The position numbers and the translations under genes were made by a program. Shown piece after piece: positions 45,731 to 54,624 of a stretch of 64,000 nucleotides of DNA; position 1 is the stretch's first letter, and each line of letters begins with the position of its first letter. Source of the stretch: CAYNJG01 sp965216885 (lineage in GTDB: Bacteria; Planctomycetota; Planctomycetia; Pirellulales; Pirellulaceae). Location of the stretch: contig OZ244208.1 of NCBI GenBank assembly GCA_965216885.1, positions 682,001-746,000 of the forward strand. Direction: 5' to 3'. The notes beneath the pieces were generated by a model, which searched no databases, was not told where the DNA came from, and saw only the letters and a program-made list of their open reading frames with translations.

Positions 45731-47695
45731 CTACCCGATACGGCGCTTGGACTTCAGGAGGTCAACGATGGCGTCCACACATTCGTCGACGCTCCATTCG
45801 TGCGTCGGGAGTACAAGATCGGCGTTCTCGGGAGCTTCGTAGGGTTGCGAAACACCCGGTACGCTTTGCACTTCGCCCTTGTCAGCCGCCTCATAGATGC
45901 CATCGGTATCTCGTTCGCGGCAGATCTCCAGCGGAGCGGAAAGATGGGCCATCAGGAATCTTTCTTCGCCGATACCACTGCGGAACCTGCCACGCACTTC
46001 TTCACTGGGAGCGACGAACGCACAGATGCAGATCGTTCCTGTCTGATTGATCAGCTGAGCCACTTCAACGCAGCGACGGAGGTTTTCGGACCGGTCCTTT
46101 GCGGAGAAGTCGAGGTCACGACTGAGGCCCGCTCGCATGCTTTGACCGTCGATGACCGTGGCGACACGGCCCTGATCGAAGAGTCGACGTTGTAGCGCGT
46201 TGGCGATCGTCGTTTTTCCGGCGCCGGTAAGGCCCGTTAGCAGGATGGTGGTCGGTTGTTGCCCGAACCGCGCCGACCATTCTTCAATGGTGACTTCGGC
46301 TGCCGTCTTCTGGACCGAACCTTTGGGCGTGTCATCCCAGTGATCGTCATCATCGCCCGCATTGCGGTCGACGATCATCGCAGCCCCAACGGTGCTGTTG
46401 GTCATCTTGTCGATGATGATCAGTGCGCCCGTTACCCGGTTGCGGCGATACGAGTCATAGTGGATCGGTTGCGCCAGGTTCACCTGGATCCGACCAATCT
46501 CGTTGAGTTCCAGTGCCGGTGCCTGGCTGCTACGCATCGTATTGACGTCGACTTTGTAGCGGAGCTGGGCGATCGTACCGGGGCAGTGAACGGGATTGTT
46601 GGTCGTGTGTTTGAAGAGATATTGTTTGCCGGGAACCATGGGCTGCTCGCCCATCCAGACGACCATCATGTCCAGCTTCGAGCCGCTGTTGGGGACGTTA
46701 TCCTTCCTGACCAGCATGTCGCCGCGGCTGACGTCGATCTCGTCTTCCAGCGTGATCGTGACTGATTGGGGCGGGAATGCCTCGTCGAGTTCCTTTGACG
46801 TCCAGTCGCGGCCTTCCATCTCGCCGATGATGATCGACTTGACGCGACTCGTCTTGCGAGACGGTAACGCCATAATCTCGTCGCCTTTGCGAACGACGCC
46901 CGAAGCGACCGTGCCGCAGAAGCCTCGGAAATCGAGGTTGGGTCGGCTGACGAACTGAACCGGAAAACGGAAGTCGATCAGGTTGCGGTCCTGAGCGATG
47001 TGCACGTTCTCCAGCTGGTGCATTAGCGTGCTGCCGTTGTACCACGGCGTGTTGGGGCTGGGGTCGATCAGGTTGTCGCCATTCAACGCCGAGATTGGGA
47101 TGAAGTGCGTATCACTGGCCGCCATCCGCTGCGTGAATTCCTTGTAGTCCTTCTTGATTTCTTCGAACTTCTGTTCGTCGAAATCGACCAGGTCCATCTT
47201 GTTCACGGCCACAACGAGGTGCTTGATACCCAGCAGCGACGTGATGAACGCGTGGCGTTTGGTCTGTTCGACGACGCCGTGCCGCGCGTCGATGAGGATG
47301 ATGGCGAGGTCACAGGTTGAAGCACCAGTGGCCATGTTCCGTGTGTACTGCTCGTGACCGGGAGTGTCCGCAATGATGAATTTGCGTTTGGCGGTTGAGA
47401 AGTAACGATAGGCGACGTCGATCGTGATGCCCTGTTCACGCTCGGCCTTGAGACCGTCGGTGAGCAATGCGGGGTCGAAGTCGTCGCCGGTGGTACCGTG
47501 GACCTTCGAATCCTTCTTGATGGATTCCAGCTGATCTTCGTAGATCATCTTGGCATCGTAGAAGAGTCGACCGATCAGCGTACTCTTGCCGTCGTCGACA
47601 CTGCCGCACGTGAGGAAGCGGAGCAGTTCTTTTTGCTCGTGCTGCTTCAGGTACGAATCAATGTCGGTCGCGATTAAATCCGATTGATGAGACAC
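45731..47695 (-). CDS. cysNC: Bifunctional sulfate adenylyltransferase GTPase subunit/adenylylsulfate kinase
   Basis: 654 residues. The N-terminal part is a translation-factor-type GTPase: GSVDDGKST at 31-39, DTPGHEQYTRNMATGAS and NKMDLVDF. The C-terminal part is APS kinase: P-loop GLTGAGKTT at about 485-493, DGQSMRAGLSRDLDFSAKDRSEN and FVAPSEEVR. It starts at a GTG whose G is also the last base of the cysD stop TAG, so the two are translationally coupled. CysN stimulates APS formation by CysD; the kinase part makes PAPS. Confidence 0.95.
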   Translation of the reverse strand: MSHQSDLIATDIDSYLKQHEQKELLRFLTCGSVDDGKSTLIGRLFYDAKMIYEDQLESIKKDSKVHGTTGDDFDPALLTDGLKAEREQGITIDVAYRYFSTAKRKFIIADTPGHEQYTRNMATGASTCDLAIILIDARHGVVEQTKRHAFITSLLGIKHLVVAVNKMDLVDFDEQKFEEIKKDYKEFTQRMAASDTHFIPISALNGDNLIDPSPNTPWYNGSTLMHQLENVHIAQDRNLIDFRFPVQFVSRPNLDFRGFCGTVASGVVRKGDEIMALPSRKTSRVKSIIIGEMEGRDWTSKELDEAFPPQSVTITLEDEIDVSRGDMLVRKDNVPNSGSKLDMMVVWMGEQPMVPGKQYLFKHTTNNPVHCPGTIAQLRYKVDVNTMRSSQAPALELNEIGRIQVNLAQPIHYDSYRRNRVTGALIIIDKMTNSTVGAAMIVDRNAGDDDDHWDDTPKGSVQKTAAEVTIEEWSARFGQQPTTILLTGLTGAGKTTIANALQRRLFDQGRVATVIDGQSMRAGLSRDLDFSAKDRSENLRRCVEVAQLINQTGTICICAFVAPSEEVRGRFRSGIGEERFLMAHLSAPLEICRERDTDGIYEAADKGEVQSVPGVSQPYEAPENADLVLPTHEWSVDECVDAIVDLLKSKRRIG

Positions 47696-48606
47696 TAGAA
47701 ATATCCCTGCTTTTTCTTCTCTTCCATCGAACCAGCCTGGTCAAAATCAATGACCCGGTCTTTACGTTCGGACGTGGTCGTCAACAACATTTCCTGAATG
47801 ATTTCGGGAAGCGTGGCGGCCTCAGACTCGACGGCTCCGGTAAGTGGGTAACAACCCAGCGTCCGAAATCGAACCATCTTCTCTTCCGGCACTTCGCCTT
47901 CCTTCAGCGGAATCCGCTCGTCGTCCACCATGATCAACACGCCATCGCGTTCGACAACGGGGCGCTTCGCCGCGTAGTACAGTGGGACGATCGGAATCTG
48001 TTCCAGGTGGATGTACTGCCAGACGTCGAGCTCGGTCCAGTTCGACAGCGGGAAGACGCGGATGCTCTCGTTCTGGTTCACGCGCGAGTTGTAAAGACTC
48101 CAGAGTTCCGGTCGCTGGTTCTTGGGGTCCCAACGATGATTCTCATCGCGGAATGAGTAGACACGCTCTTTCGCTCGCGATTTTTCCTCGTCACGACGAG
48201 CTCCACCGAAAGCGGCATCGAACCGGTGTTCATTGAGTGCCTGGAGGAGCGACTCCGTTTTCATGATGTCCGTGTAACGCTTGCTGCCATGATCAAACGG
48301 GTTGATGTTGTTGGCGATGCCTTCCTGGTTCTTGTGGACGATTACGTCCAGACCAAGTTCCTTGCGGGCGTACTCCTCGCGAAACTGGATCATCTCCCGG
48401 AACTTGAAAGTCGTATCCACGTGCATCAGCGGGAATGGCGGCTTGGCGGGATAGAACGCCTTCATCGCCAGGTGGACCATGACCGAAGAGTCTTTTCCAA
48501 CCGAGTACAGCATCACGGGCTTCTCAAATTCGGCCGCGACTTCCCGGATAATGAAAATGCTCTCCGCTTCGAGCTGTTTTAAGTGCGTAAGGTTGTAGCC
48601 TGACAT
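47695..48606 (-). CDS. cysD: Sulfate adenylyltransferase subunit 2
   Basis: 303 residues. The PP-loop reads SVGKDSS (35-41) in the position of SGGKDS, and the family segments DTTFKFREMIQFREEYA, FDAAFGGARRDEEKSRAKERVYSFRD and NWTELDVWQYIHLEQIPIVPLYYA are all present. It catalyses ATP + sulfate to APS together with CysN. It is the first gene of the cysD-cysNC operon. Confidence 0.96.
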   Translation of the reverse strand: MSGYNLTHLKQLEAESIFIIREVAAEFEKPVMLYSVGKDSSVMVHLAMKAFYPAKPPFPLMHVDTTFKFREMIQFREEYARKELGLDVIVHKNQEGIANNINPFDHGSKRYTDIMKTESLLQALNEHRFDAAFGGARRDEEKSRAKERVYSFRDENHRWDPKNQRPELWSLYNSRVNQNESIRVFPLSNWTELDVWQYIHLEQIPIVPLYYAAKRPVVERDGVLIMVDDERIPLKEGEVPEEKMVRFRTLGCYPLTGAVESEAATLPEIIQEMLLTTTSERKDRVIDFDQAGSMEEKKKQGYF

Positions 48607-48744
48607 GTAAGTCTCATGGACGAGGCGATGGCCAGAAGAGAATGGGCCAGAACATAAATAAACTGGCTAGATATAGTACCAAAGTTAGCGCAACCGGCAA
48701 CTGATCGCGATTTCGAAACTCTACCACCAAATGCAAGCCATTCG

Positions 48745-49698
48745 TCAATGTTGGTGGAAAATCTCGATGATCAATGAGATCCCGATTCCGATCAGCATGG
48801 CTGCGGAGAGTTGTAAGCGATCGTGCCGGTGAAATTGAACTTCTGGCAGCAAATCACTGAGAGAAATGCACAAGAAAACTCCTGCGGATGCCGACAGCAG
48901 GCAACCGAGCCAGAATCCCCCGCTTGCGAGCGGCGGCCAGTAGACCGCTGCCAATGCACCCAAAAGGCACATCAAACCAAAGCAGGCGTTGGCCAACTGG
49001 ATTGATCGCCACGAGCGGTTTTCGGCCGCCATGAGTGTCGATAGCGAGAGTGCATCCAGCGGCTTGTGTAGCAAAATCGCCAGATATACACCGAAGCCCG
49101 CCGGTGCAATGGCGCCACTATGGCTATGGTGCGACTCGTGTAGTACCGCGGCCCCTAACGCGATTCCATCCATAAAGGTATGGAGCCCCAGCCCGAAGAT
49201 CACGCCCAGCCACCCCAGTCTTGTCGGGCGCCATTCCTGACTGTGATCATCGTGCGAGCAGTTCTCGTGTCCGTGTGAATGTCCGTCGTGAGAATGCCCA
49301 CCGTGTTCGGCGTCGTCGTCCCCGACGGCATGCTGATGAAAATGAAAGGCTCGCATCAGAAAAAACGTGAACATCAAACCGACCACCATCGCAATCATGG
49401 CATAGTCGATACTTTCGATCGCGGTTCGCAAAGATCCGGCTGTGGAGAGCGTGTCAACGTTGGGGGACGTGGCCCGCGCGTCAGCGATCTCGCTCCGGAC
49501 TGCATGCTCATGGATTTCAGCAAAACCGTGTGGTAGCAGCAGAAACACTGAGACACCCAGCATCATGCCGCCAACAAAACTGAGCACCAGCTGCATGCGC
49601 ACATGGTTCATGCGGATGATCTGCGGCAGATATCCACCCAGCATGGCGCTCGCGACAATCGTGATGCCGTAGGCGATAAGTAAGAGTGTGGGGGACAT
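48745..49698 (-). CDS. ZIP-family metal transporter
   Basis: 317 residues, eight hydrophobic segments. A His-rich loop (HGGHSHDGHSHGHENCSHDDHS, counted in two stretches, about residues 132-153) sits between helices 3 and 4. The metal path is seen in HTFMDGIALGAAVLHESHHSH and LHKPLDALSL, where the second would usually be HExPE; the Glu and Ser pattern here is HKPLDALS. The family imports zinc, iron or manganese. No Zur or Fur site was identified upstream. Confidence 0.85.
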   Translation of the reverse strand: MSPTLLLIAYGITIVASAMLGGYLPQIIRMNHVRMQLVLSFVGGMMLGVSVFLLLPHGFAEIHEHAVRSEIADARATSPNVDTLSTAGSLRTAIESIDYAMIAMVVGLMFTFFLMRAFHFHQHAVGDDDAEHGGHSHDGHSHGHENCSHDDHSQEWRPTRLGWLGVIFGLGLHTFMDGIALGAAVLHESHHSHSGAIAPAGFGVYLAILLHKPLDALSLSTLMAAENRSWRSIQLANACFGLMCLLGALAAVYWPPLASGGFWLGCLLSASAGVFLCISLSDLLPEVQFHRHDRLQLSAAMLIGIGISLIIEIFHQH

Positions 49699-49865
49699 GG
49701 TGCGGGCAAATCAGCTAAATGAAGGCAATCGCCGAGTATCCCAGTTTCGTAGGACGGGCATAAGTGGACTCGGCTGTGAATGTTTGCGTCGCCCGCGACT
49801 TGCGGTGCACCGCCGCTAGTTTTCGACGTGCACTTACCTTGGGGGTTTCCGCCCGGTGCTTCCTC

Positions 49866-50624
49866 TTACTTCGCTGCTGAGGTCGACTTCGGCTTCTTCG
49901 TGAAGCAGACGATGACGCTCTCTGATTCCGTTCCGGGCATGGGATAACTCTTGACACACCGAAGGTCAAGTTCCGAAACAAGCCCCAGGTGGCGAGCCTC
50001 CTTGCGCTCCTCAACCCATCTAGGGCCCTTGATCAACAGCAACCGATCAAAGGAAGTCCAGTAGGGATTCACCCACCGAAGAATCTTGGACATGGGTCCG
50101 ACGGCTCGAGCCATCAATACCTCGAAGCGAGGCCCCTGCCCTTTTCGCTTGCGCAACAGATCCTGAACACGGGCGTTGATAACGCGTGTCTTCAGATCCA
50201 GTTTCTGAATCATGTCCACCAGCGTCTTCGTTTTCTTCTCGATGGACTCGCAGAGCGTCATGCGGATGTCCGGCCTGAGGATTGCGACCAGTATGCCCGG
50301 CACACCACCTCCGGAACCAAAATCGAGCACACGTTCCTTGTGCTCGAGACATTCTGCCAAATGCATCGAGTCCACGACGTCCCGAGCGACGAAGGTGTCG
50401 TAATCCAGATGCCGGGTCAGATTCAACTGCTCGTTCCATGCCCACAGCATGTGACAGTACTTCTCTGTCAGGGCCGTTTGTTCCGGCGTCAGGGTGATGG
50501 AATGTTTTTCCAGCGCTTCGTGGAGATTCGCAGACACTTGGATAGTAAGTCTTCTGTTATGGATTCTGGTGAGCCGCCATGACGGCTGTGATTTGGTCGC
50601 CGAGTGATACCGCCGAGCCTTCAT
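49866..50624 (-). CDS. rsmG: 16S rRNA m7G527 methyltransferase
   Basis: 252 residues if starting at the ATG at 50622-50624 (MKARRYHSAT); a GTG at 50535-50537 (VSANLHEAL) would give 223 residues and fits better the usual RsmG N-terminus, so the start is uncertain. Core: YCHMLWAWNEQLNLT, RHLDYDTFVARDVVDSMHL, the SAM motif VLDFGSGGGVPGILVAIL, LCESIEKKTKTLVDMI and VLMARAVGPMSKIL. RsmG methylates G527 of 16S rRNA at N7. Usual gidA/mnmG neighbour is absent. Confidence 0.9.
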   Translation of the reverse strand: MKARRYHSATKSQPSWRLTRIHNRRLTIQVSANLHEALEKHSITLTPEQTALTEKYCHMLWAWNEQLNLTRHLDYDTFVARDVVDSMHLAECLEHKERVLDFGSGGGVPGILVAILRPDIRMTLCESIEKKTKTLVDMIQKLDLKTRVINARVQDLLRKRKGQGPRFEVLMARAVGPMSKILRWVNPYWTSFDRLLLIKGPRWVEERKEARHLGLVSELDLRCVKSYPMPGTESESVIVCFTKKPKSTSAAK

Positions 50625-50831
50625 GATGTCGGCGAAGCAGTGTGCCGCCATACGGGTTGCAATTTCGTGGGCGTCGCGAGCGCAGTCCGGTAGTCTCACG
50701 GGAAGATGGCTGCAGTGCAAGCGGTCATGGTTGACTTTGCCGGTTGCGAAGTTTTTGTGGATTCCGCAGGGCTGGGGGACGATATCCCAGATGTGCCGCC
50801 GCGCAAGGTCTGCGGCTCAGAAATGAATTGC

Positions 50832-50838
50832 AAGGAAG
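50832..50838 (+). promoter_or_regulatory. Ribosome binding site for the Cys/Gly-rich lipoprotein
   Basis: AAGGAAG with a 5-nt spacer before the ATG at 50844. It decides the start over in-frame upstream ATGs at 50706 and 50823. Confidence 0.6.
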
Positions 50839-50843
50839 CTACC

Positions 50844-51863
50844 ATGACATCCCACATCAAAATCGGCCTCCTTACCGCGCTCGCGGCGCTGCTCAGCAGC
50901 GGTTGTTGCCTGACTACTTCGTGTGGCGTTGGCGGAGTCGGTTGTGGAATCGCTCCCGGTGCTGCCAGCTGCGGAGCGGCAGGTTACGGAGCTGCCCCCG
51001 GCTGTGGAGCTGCCCCCGGCTGTGGAGCTGCCCCCGGCTGTGGAGTTGCCGCCGACTGCGGTGGCTGTGATAGTTGCGGCGGAGGCCCCGTCATCCCGTG
51101 TCGATCTGGTCAACACGGAGGATGTTTGGGTCTGAAGTGCATCGGCAAACTGTTCAACATCGCCAGCTATGGATGCCTTTCCGGTTGCGGAGGCGGCTGC
51201 GGTGGCGGCTGTGGCGAAACTTACTATCACGACTGGATCAGCGATCCGCCCTGCCCCGATCCTTGCGATGGCTGCGGAAACTGGAATGGTGCCGGGTCCT
51301 GTGCTGGTGGAGCTTGTGGTTCTGGCGTCGGTGCGGTTGGCTGTGGCGTCAGTTCATGCGGTGGCGGATGTGCCGACGGCTGTGCGGTTGGACCAGCGCC
51401 CGGATGCGGAGCGGCCATGCCAGCGATGGGCTGCGGAGTCAGCATGCACGGTGGAGGGCGCACTGCGTTTTCTCTACCCGGCCGAGCACTCTATTCGACA
51501 TGGATGGGAATGGGTGGTGTCCTGCGAGGTATTCGCTATGGCTTCCTGCCAACATGCCGTTCGTGCAACGCGTTTAGCACCTCGGATTACTGCGGCGGCT
51601 GTGCCGGTGGCATGAGTGTCGCTGGGCCATCATGCGGTTGTGCGGGAGTCACGATGGACGGTTGCAGTAGTTGCGGAGTTGCTTCGACCGGAACGGTCGT
51701 CCATTCCAACGTCGTGCATCACGGTGGTTCGAATCAGTTTGCTACCGGCCAACTTGCTTCACATCAGCTTTCGCCAGGCAGAGTGCCACATCAGGTAACT
51801 CGTCAGATTCGCACAGCTCATGGTCGTCCGCCGCACAAAGTCGTTGCGGATCGTATGCGATAG
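50844..51863 (+). CDS. Cys/Gly-rich lipoprotein
   Basis: 339 residues. MTSHIKIGLLTALAALLSSG followed by Cys21 gives a lipoprotein signal. The mature part is extremely rich in Cys and Gly (GCGAAPGCGAAPGCGAAPGCG, GGGCGGGCG, CGGCDSCGGG). It includes an exact 18-bp tandem repeat at 50988-51041. A less biased centre (LGLKCIGKLFNIASYGCL and LYSTWMGMGGVLRGIRYGFLP) and a basic His/Arg-rich end (HQLSPGRVPHQVTRQIRTAHGRPPHK) follow. The Cys content suggests extensive disulfide cross-linking or metal binding. Resembles Cys-rich envelope proteins reported in planctomycetes, which is an analogy. Confidence 0.75.
   Translation: MTSHIKIGLLTALAALLSSGCCLTTSCGVGGVGCGIAPGAASCGAAGYGAAPGCGAAPGCGAAPGCGVAADCGGCDSCGGGPVIPCRSGQHGGCLGLKCIGKLFNIASYGCLSGCGGGCGGGCGETYYHDWISDPPCPDPCDGCGNWNGAGSCAGGACGSGVGAVGCGVSSCGGGCADGCAVGPAPGCGAAMPAMGCGVSMHGGGRTAFSLPGRALYSTWMGMGGVLRGIRYGFLPTCRSCNAFSTSDYCGGCAGGMSVAGPSCGCAGVTMDGCSSCGVASTGTVVHSNVVHHGGSNQFATGQLASHQLSPGRVPHQVTRQIRTAHGRPPHKVVADRMR
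50988..51041 (+). repeat. Three exact 18-bp tandem copies
   Basis: The unit GGAGCTGCCCCCGGCTGT occurs three times in direct succession and codes for repeats of Gly-Ala-Ala-Pro-Gly-Cys within the Cys/Gly-rich lipoprotein gene. A fourth, diverged half copy (GGAGTTGCC) follows. Confidence 0.95.
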
Positions 51864-51900
51864 ACTGTGTTGCTCGCGTCTACTGTTTGTCGACGCAGCT

Positions 51901-52674
51901 CTAGCGGCTTCTGACGCCAGTCCATTCGCGGAACACAATCTGTGGGAAGATGACTGCGCCGGCGGCGTATCTTCGGGCCAGTCGACGCGGTTCCGAAGCG
52001 ACCCGGTGTATCCATTCAAGTCCGGTGCGACGCATCCACACGGGCGCCTGTGGTTTCTCGCCGGCAAGAAAATCGATGGTTGCTCCAACGCAGAAGAGTG
52101 TTTTTGCCTTGATGCGATCCCGGAAGCGATGTGTCCACAGTTCCTGTTTGGGAGCTCCGACGCCAAACACAAGGACGTCCGGTCGAGCTTCTTCGATACG
52201 TTGCAGGATTGCCTCGCATTCCTGCTCGTCATTCTCGAACCCAAATGGCGGACTGTAGGTGCCCGCGATTGTCAGGCCGGGCCAGTCGCGGTCAATTCGT
52301 CGAGCGGCTTTCACGGCGACGCCCGGCATCGCGCCTAACAGGTAGACTCGAGCGCCCTTTTCACGTCTCTGCAGTTCGTCGAAGAGCGCGGGAATCAGTT
52401 CGGAACCGGCCACACGTTCCGGCAGCGGTTTACCCAGCCATTTGGATGCCACGATCAACGGAAAACCATCTGCGAGCACCATGGCGGCTGATTTATAGGC
52501 TTCCATCAACTGCTGGTTTTCTTGCAGCATGACCACATGGTCGACATTGGGTGTGACGACGTAGCGGCATTGCTCGGCGTTGTCTTCGTCGATCCATGAC
52601 ACGAGTTGTTGAACGGCGCCCTGCATATCGAGGGAGTCAATTTCAACATCAAATAGTGAAATACGTTCGCGCAT
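51901..52674 (-). CDS. WecG/TagA/CpsF-family glycosyltransferase
   Basis: 257 residues. The family core is complete: VVTPNVDHVVMLQENQQLMEAY, VLADGFPLIVASKWLGKPLPERVAGSEL, ARVYLLGAMPGVAVKAA, LTIAGTYSPPFGF and PDVLVFGVGAPKQELWTHRF. These enzymes transfer N-acetylmannosamine or related sugars to a lipid-linked acceptor in surface polysaccharide synthesis. The gene follows the chain-length protein gene on the same strand, which supports an exopolysaccharide role. Confidence 0.92.
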   Translation of the reverse strand: MRERISLFDVEIDSLDMQGAVQQLVSWIDEDNAEQCRYVVTPNVDHVVMLQENQQLMEAYKSAAMVLADGFPLIVASKWLGKPLPERVAGSELIPALFDELQRREKGARVYLLGAMPGVAVKAARRIDRDWPGLTIAGTYSPPFGFENDEQECEAILQRIEEARPDVLVFGVGAPKQELWTHRFRDRIKAKTLFCVGATIDFLAGEKPQAPVWMRRTGLEWIHRVASEPRRLARRYAAGAVIFPQIVFREWTGVRSR

Positions 52675-52680
52675 CTTTGT

Positions 52681-52722
52681 TCCGTCTTTCCGTTTGGTCC
52701 GTCTTTCCGTTTGTTCCGTTTA
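52681..52722. repeat. 17-bp tandem repeat upstream of the glycosyltransferase gene
   Basis: TCCGTCTTTCCGTTTGG at 52681-52697 is followed at once by TCCGTCTTTCCGTTTGT at 52698-52714 and a partial TCCGTTTA. On the minus strand, the direction of transcription, this puts purine-rich AAACGGA and AAGACGGA elements just in front of the ATG at 52674. Confidence 0.85.
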
Positions 52723-52735
52723 TTCGCGAGTCCGT

Positions 52736-54358
52736 TTAGTCGGCCTGATTGGACGACTTCATCAATTGCGCGAGATGGTCCAGCGACTGGGTGCTCTGGT
52801 CGTGGGTGCCACCGCCACAAGATTCCGCGACCGTTTCGACCGTGTGGAGCTGCAGCGCGGCGGGGGTGTCCTGTTCGTCGGAAGCCCGTGGATTGGTGAG
52901 CTCCCGTAGGCGACGGTCAGGGTCTTGACCATCGTCGGACGCACGACGTTTGGGAACATCCGTTTTTCTACGTCCAGCTCGATTCGCTTCCTGCCAGGGT
53001 GCAATGAGGTAGACGAGGCTGAGCCCCAACAGAAGGCCACCGAACGTACTACCGAGGACCACGATCTTTGAGCCAGGCCCGACCGGGCGGGTGCCGGCGA
53101 TGGGCGCGTCGAGTCGGGTGATCAGGCTGGCCGCAAGCGCGGCACTCTGGCGGCCTCGACCTTCGGCAACAGCGACGCTGGCCAGTCGAAGTTGCTCTCT
53201 TCGTTGTTCGACTTTCGCAGTCAGATTCGCGTAGGGTGCCCGTTGGCGGGCCAATTCATCGAGTCGCGTTTGAACTTCCCGCAGCTTCTTACCGAGCGAA
53301 TTCCTCAGTTGGCGGTTCACGATCATCTGGGCTTTACTGGTGGCAATGGCGTTACGGGCTTCCCGCAGTAGCTGCTGCTTGATGTTCTCTTCGTTGAGAC
53401 GCGCCGCCTGCACGCGTGGGTGCTGTTCGGTCATTCCGCCGCTGAGTCGTGCCGTTCGCAGTTGAGCGTCGACAAAACCATCCTTGAGGCGGCTGAGAGC
53501 TGGTTGGACTTCCAATAGCTGCTGGGGAGTTGCCAGAATCGCGTCCGGATCGTCACCGATCTTCATGAGCAATTCGATCAGCTTGGATTGGGTTTCGACC
53601 TGGCCTTCCGCCTGACGCATTTCGATTTTGATCTGGGTAAGCGAGCGACGAAGGTTGCTGTCGCCCGAACCGGCGGTGACCAGCGTCCGCATCTCGCCAA
53701 GGTCGGCTCCAAGAGAACCTTCCATCTTTGAAAGCTCTCTGGTGGCTTCGTCCAGCGTGTTTTGTGCCAGCTCCTGTTTCTGTTCGAGTTCAGCAATGAT
53801 GCTGGTCGCGTGTTCGTTACGCAGCTCTTTCATGCGTGCATCAAGCTGATCGCAGACCGCATTGGTGAGTCCCACGGCGCGTTCTGGCGAGCTGGATGTG
53901 ACCGACAGGTAGATGACTTCGCTGGTGCCAAACTCCGTGCCCTTCGGCGCGGAGACACTGATGTCTTTAAGGAAGCTCTCAACGTCCTTGTCGGTCAGCG
54001 GTTTCTTGGAGTTCTTCTTTTCCGGGCCTACCGTCTCCATCGCCGTGCGTGCAACGTTGGGGTTCTTGGCGATCTGCAGGATCGTCTCCAGTGATCGCTT
54101 TAGCAGGTCATTGCTGTCGAAGCGGCCCAGCGGTGTACCCGAGCCCATGCCCAGTTCGCCTATCGCTTCGTCGCGAACAACCAGCGCCTGCGAGGCTTCC
54201 CACGAGTCCTCCTTTGTGACTGCATACAGAAGCCCAACAACCATGAAGACAACTGTTGGTGTCACCCAGAGCAGTCTGTTTGTCTTGAGTGCGTTGATGA
54301 TCTTGTCGAAATCAACAAGACGTTTGAGACCTGTTCGCCGTTCGTAAGGTGTCGACAT
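52736..54358 (-). CDS. Wzz-like polysaccharide chain-length determinant
   Basis: 540 residues. A first membrane helix (LLWVTPTVVFMVVGLLYAV, about 29-47) is followed by a large periplasmic coiled-coil domain (KDISVSAPKGTEFGTSEVIYLSVTSSSPERAVGLTNAVCDQL is the Wzz-typical start, given here in two parts), with long helices around 185-400. A second helix lies at about 434-460 in SKIVVLGSTFGGLLLGLSLVYLI, preceded by the Pro-rich APIAGTRPVGPG. A 75-residue polar tail replaces the tyrosine kinase domain of BY-kinases. It probably sets polymer length with the neighbouring glycosyltransferase. Confidence 0.82.
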   Translation of the reverse strand: MSTPYERRTGLKRLVDFDKIINALKTNRLLWVTPTVVFMVVGLLYAVTKEDSWEASQALVVRDEAIGELGMGSGTPLGRFDSNDLLKRSLETILQIAKNPNVARTAMETVGPEKKNSKKPLTDKDVESFLKDISVSAPKGTEFGTSEVIYLSVTSSSPERAVGLTNAVCDQLDARMKELRNEHATSIIAELEQKQELAQNTLDEATRELSKMEGSLGADLGEMRTLVTAGSGDSNLRRSLTQIKIEMRQAEGQVETQSKLIELLMKIGDDPDAILATPQQLLEVQPALSRLKDGFVDAQLRTARLSGGMTEQHPRVQAARLNEENIKQQLLREARNAIATSKAQMIVNRQLRNSLGKKLREVQTRLDELARQRAPYANLTAKVEQRREQLRLASVAVAEGRGRQSAALAASLITRLDAPIAGTRPVGPGSKIVVLGSTFGGLLLGLSLVYLIAPWQEANRAGRRKTDVPKRRASDDGQDPDRRLRELTNPRASDEQDTPAALQLHTVETVAESCGGGTHDQSTQSLDHLAQLMKSSNQAD

Positions 54359-54624
54359 GCGTCATCCGCTTAGGGCCGGGCAGCAAAAAATGGCAGACTT
54401 CTGACATCGAAGACTGCCGTTCGCTAAAAGGATAGGACGCAGGAAGCCGGCAAGAATGGCTCAGCGGAAGAAGCCGAAACACTGTTGCTTCGGTTGTTGT
54501 GGTTGTAGTGATCGGATGAGTTAATTGTCGGCCAATCGCGACAAATAGCATATGAATTGAGGGATCGCAGTATTGAGAACGGGCAGAGGGACGCCCGTCA
54601 GACTACGCTCCGAAGACCTCGGAC

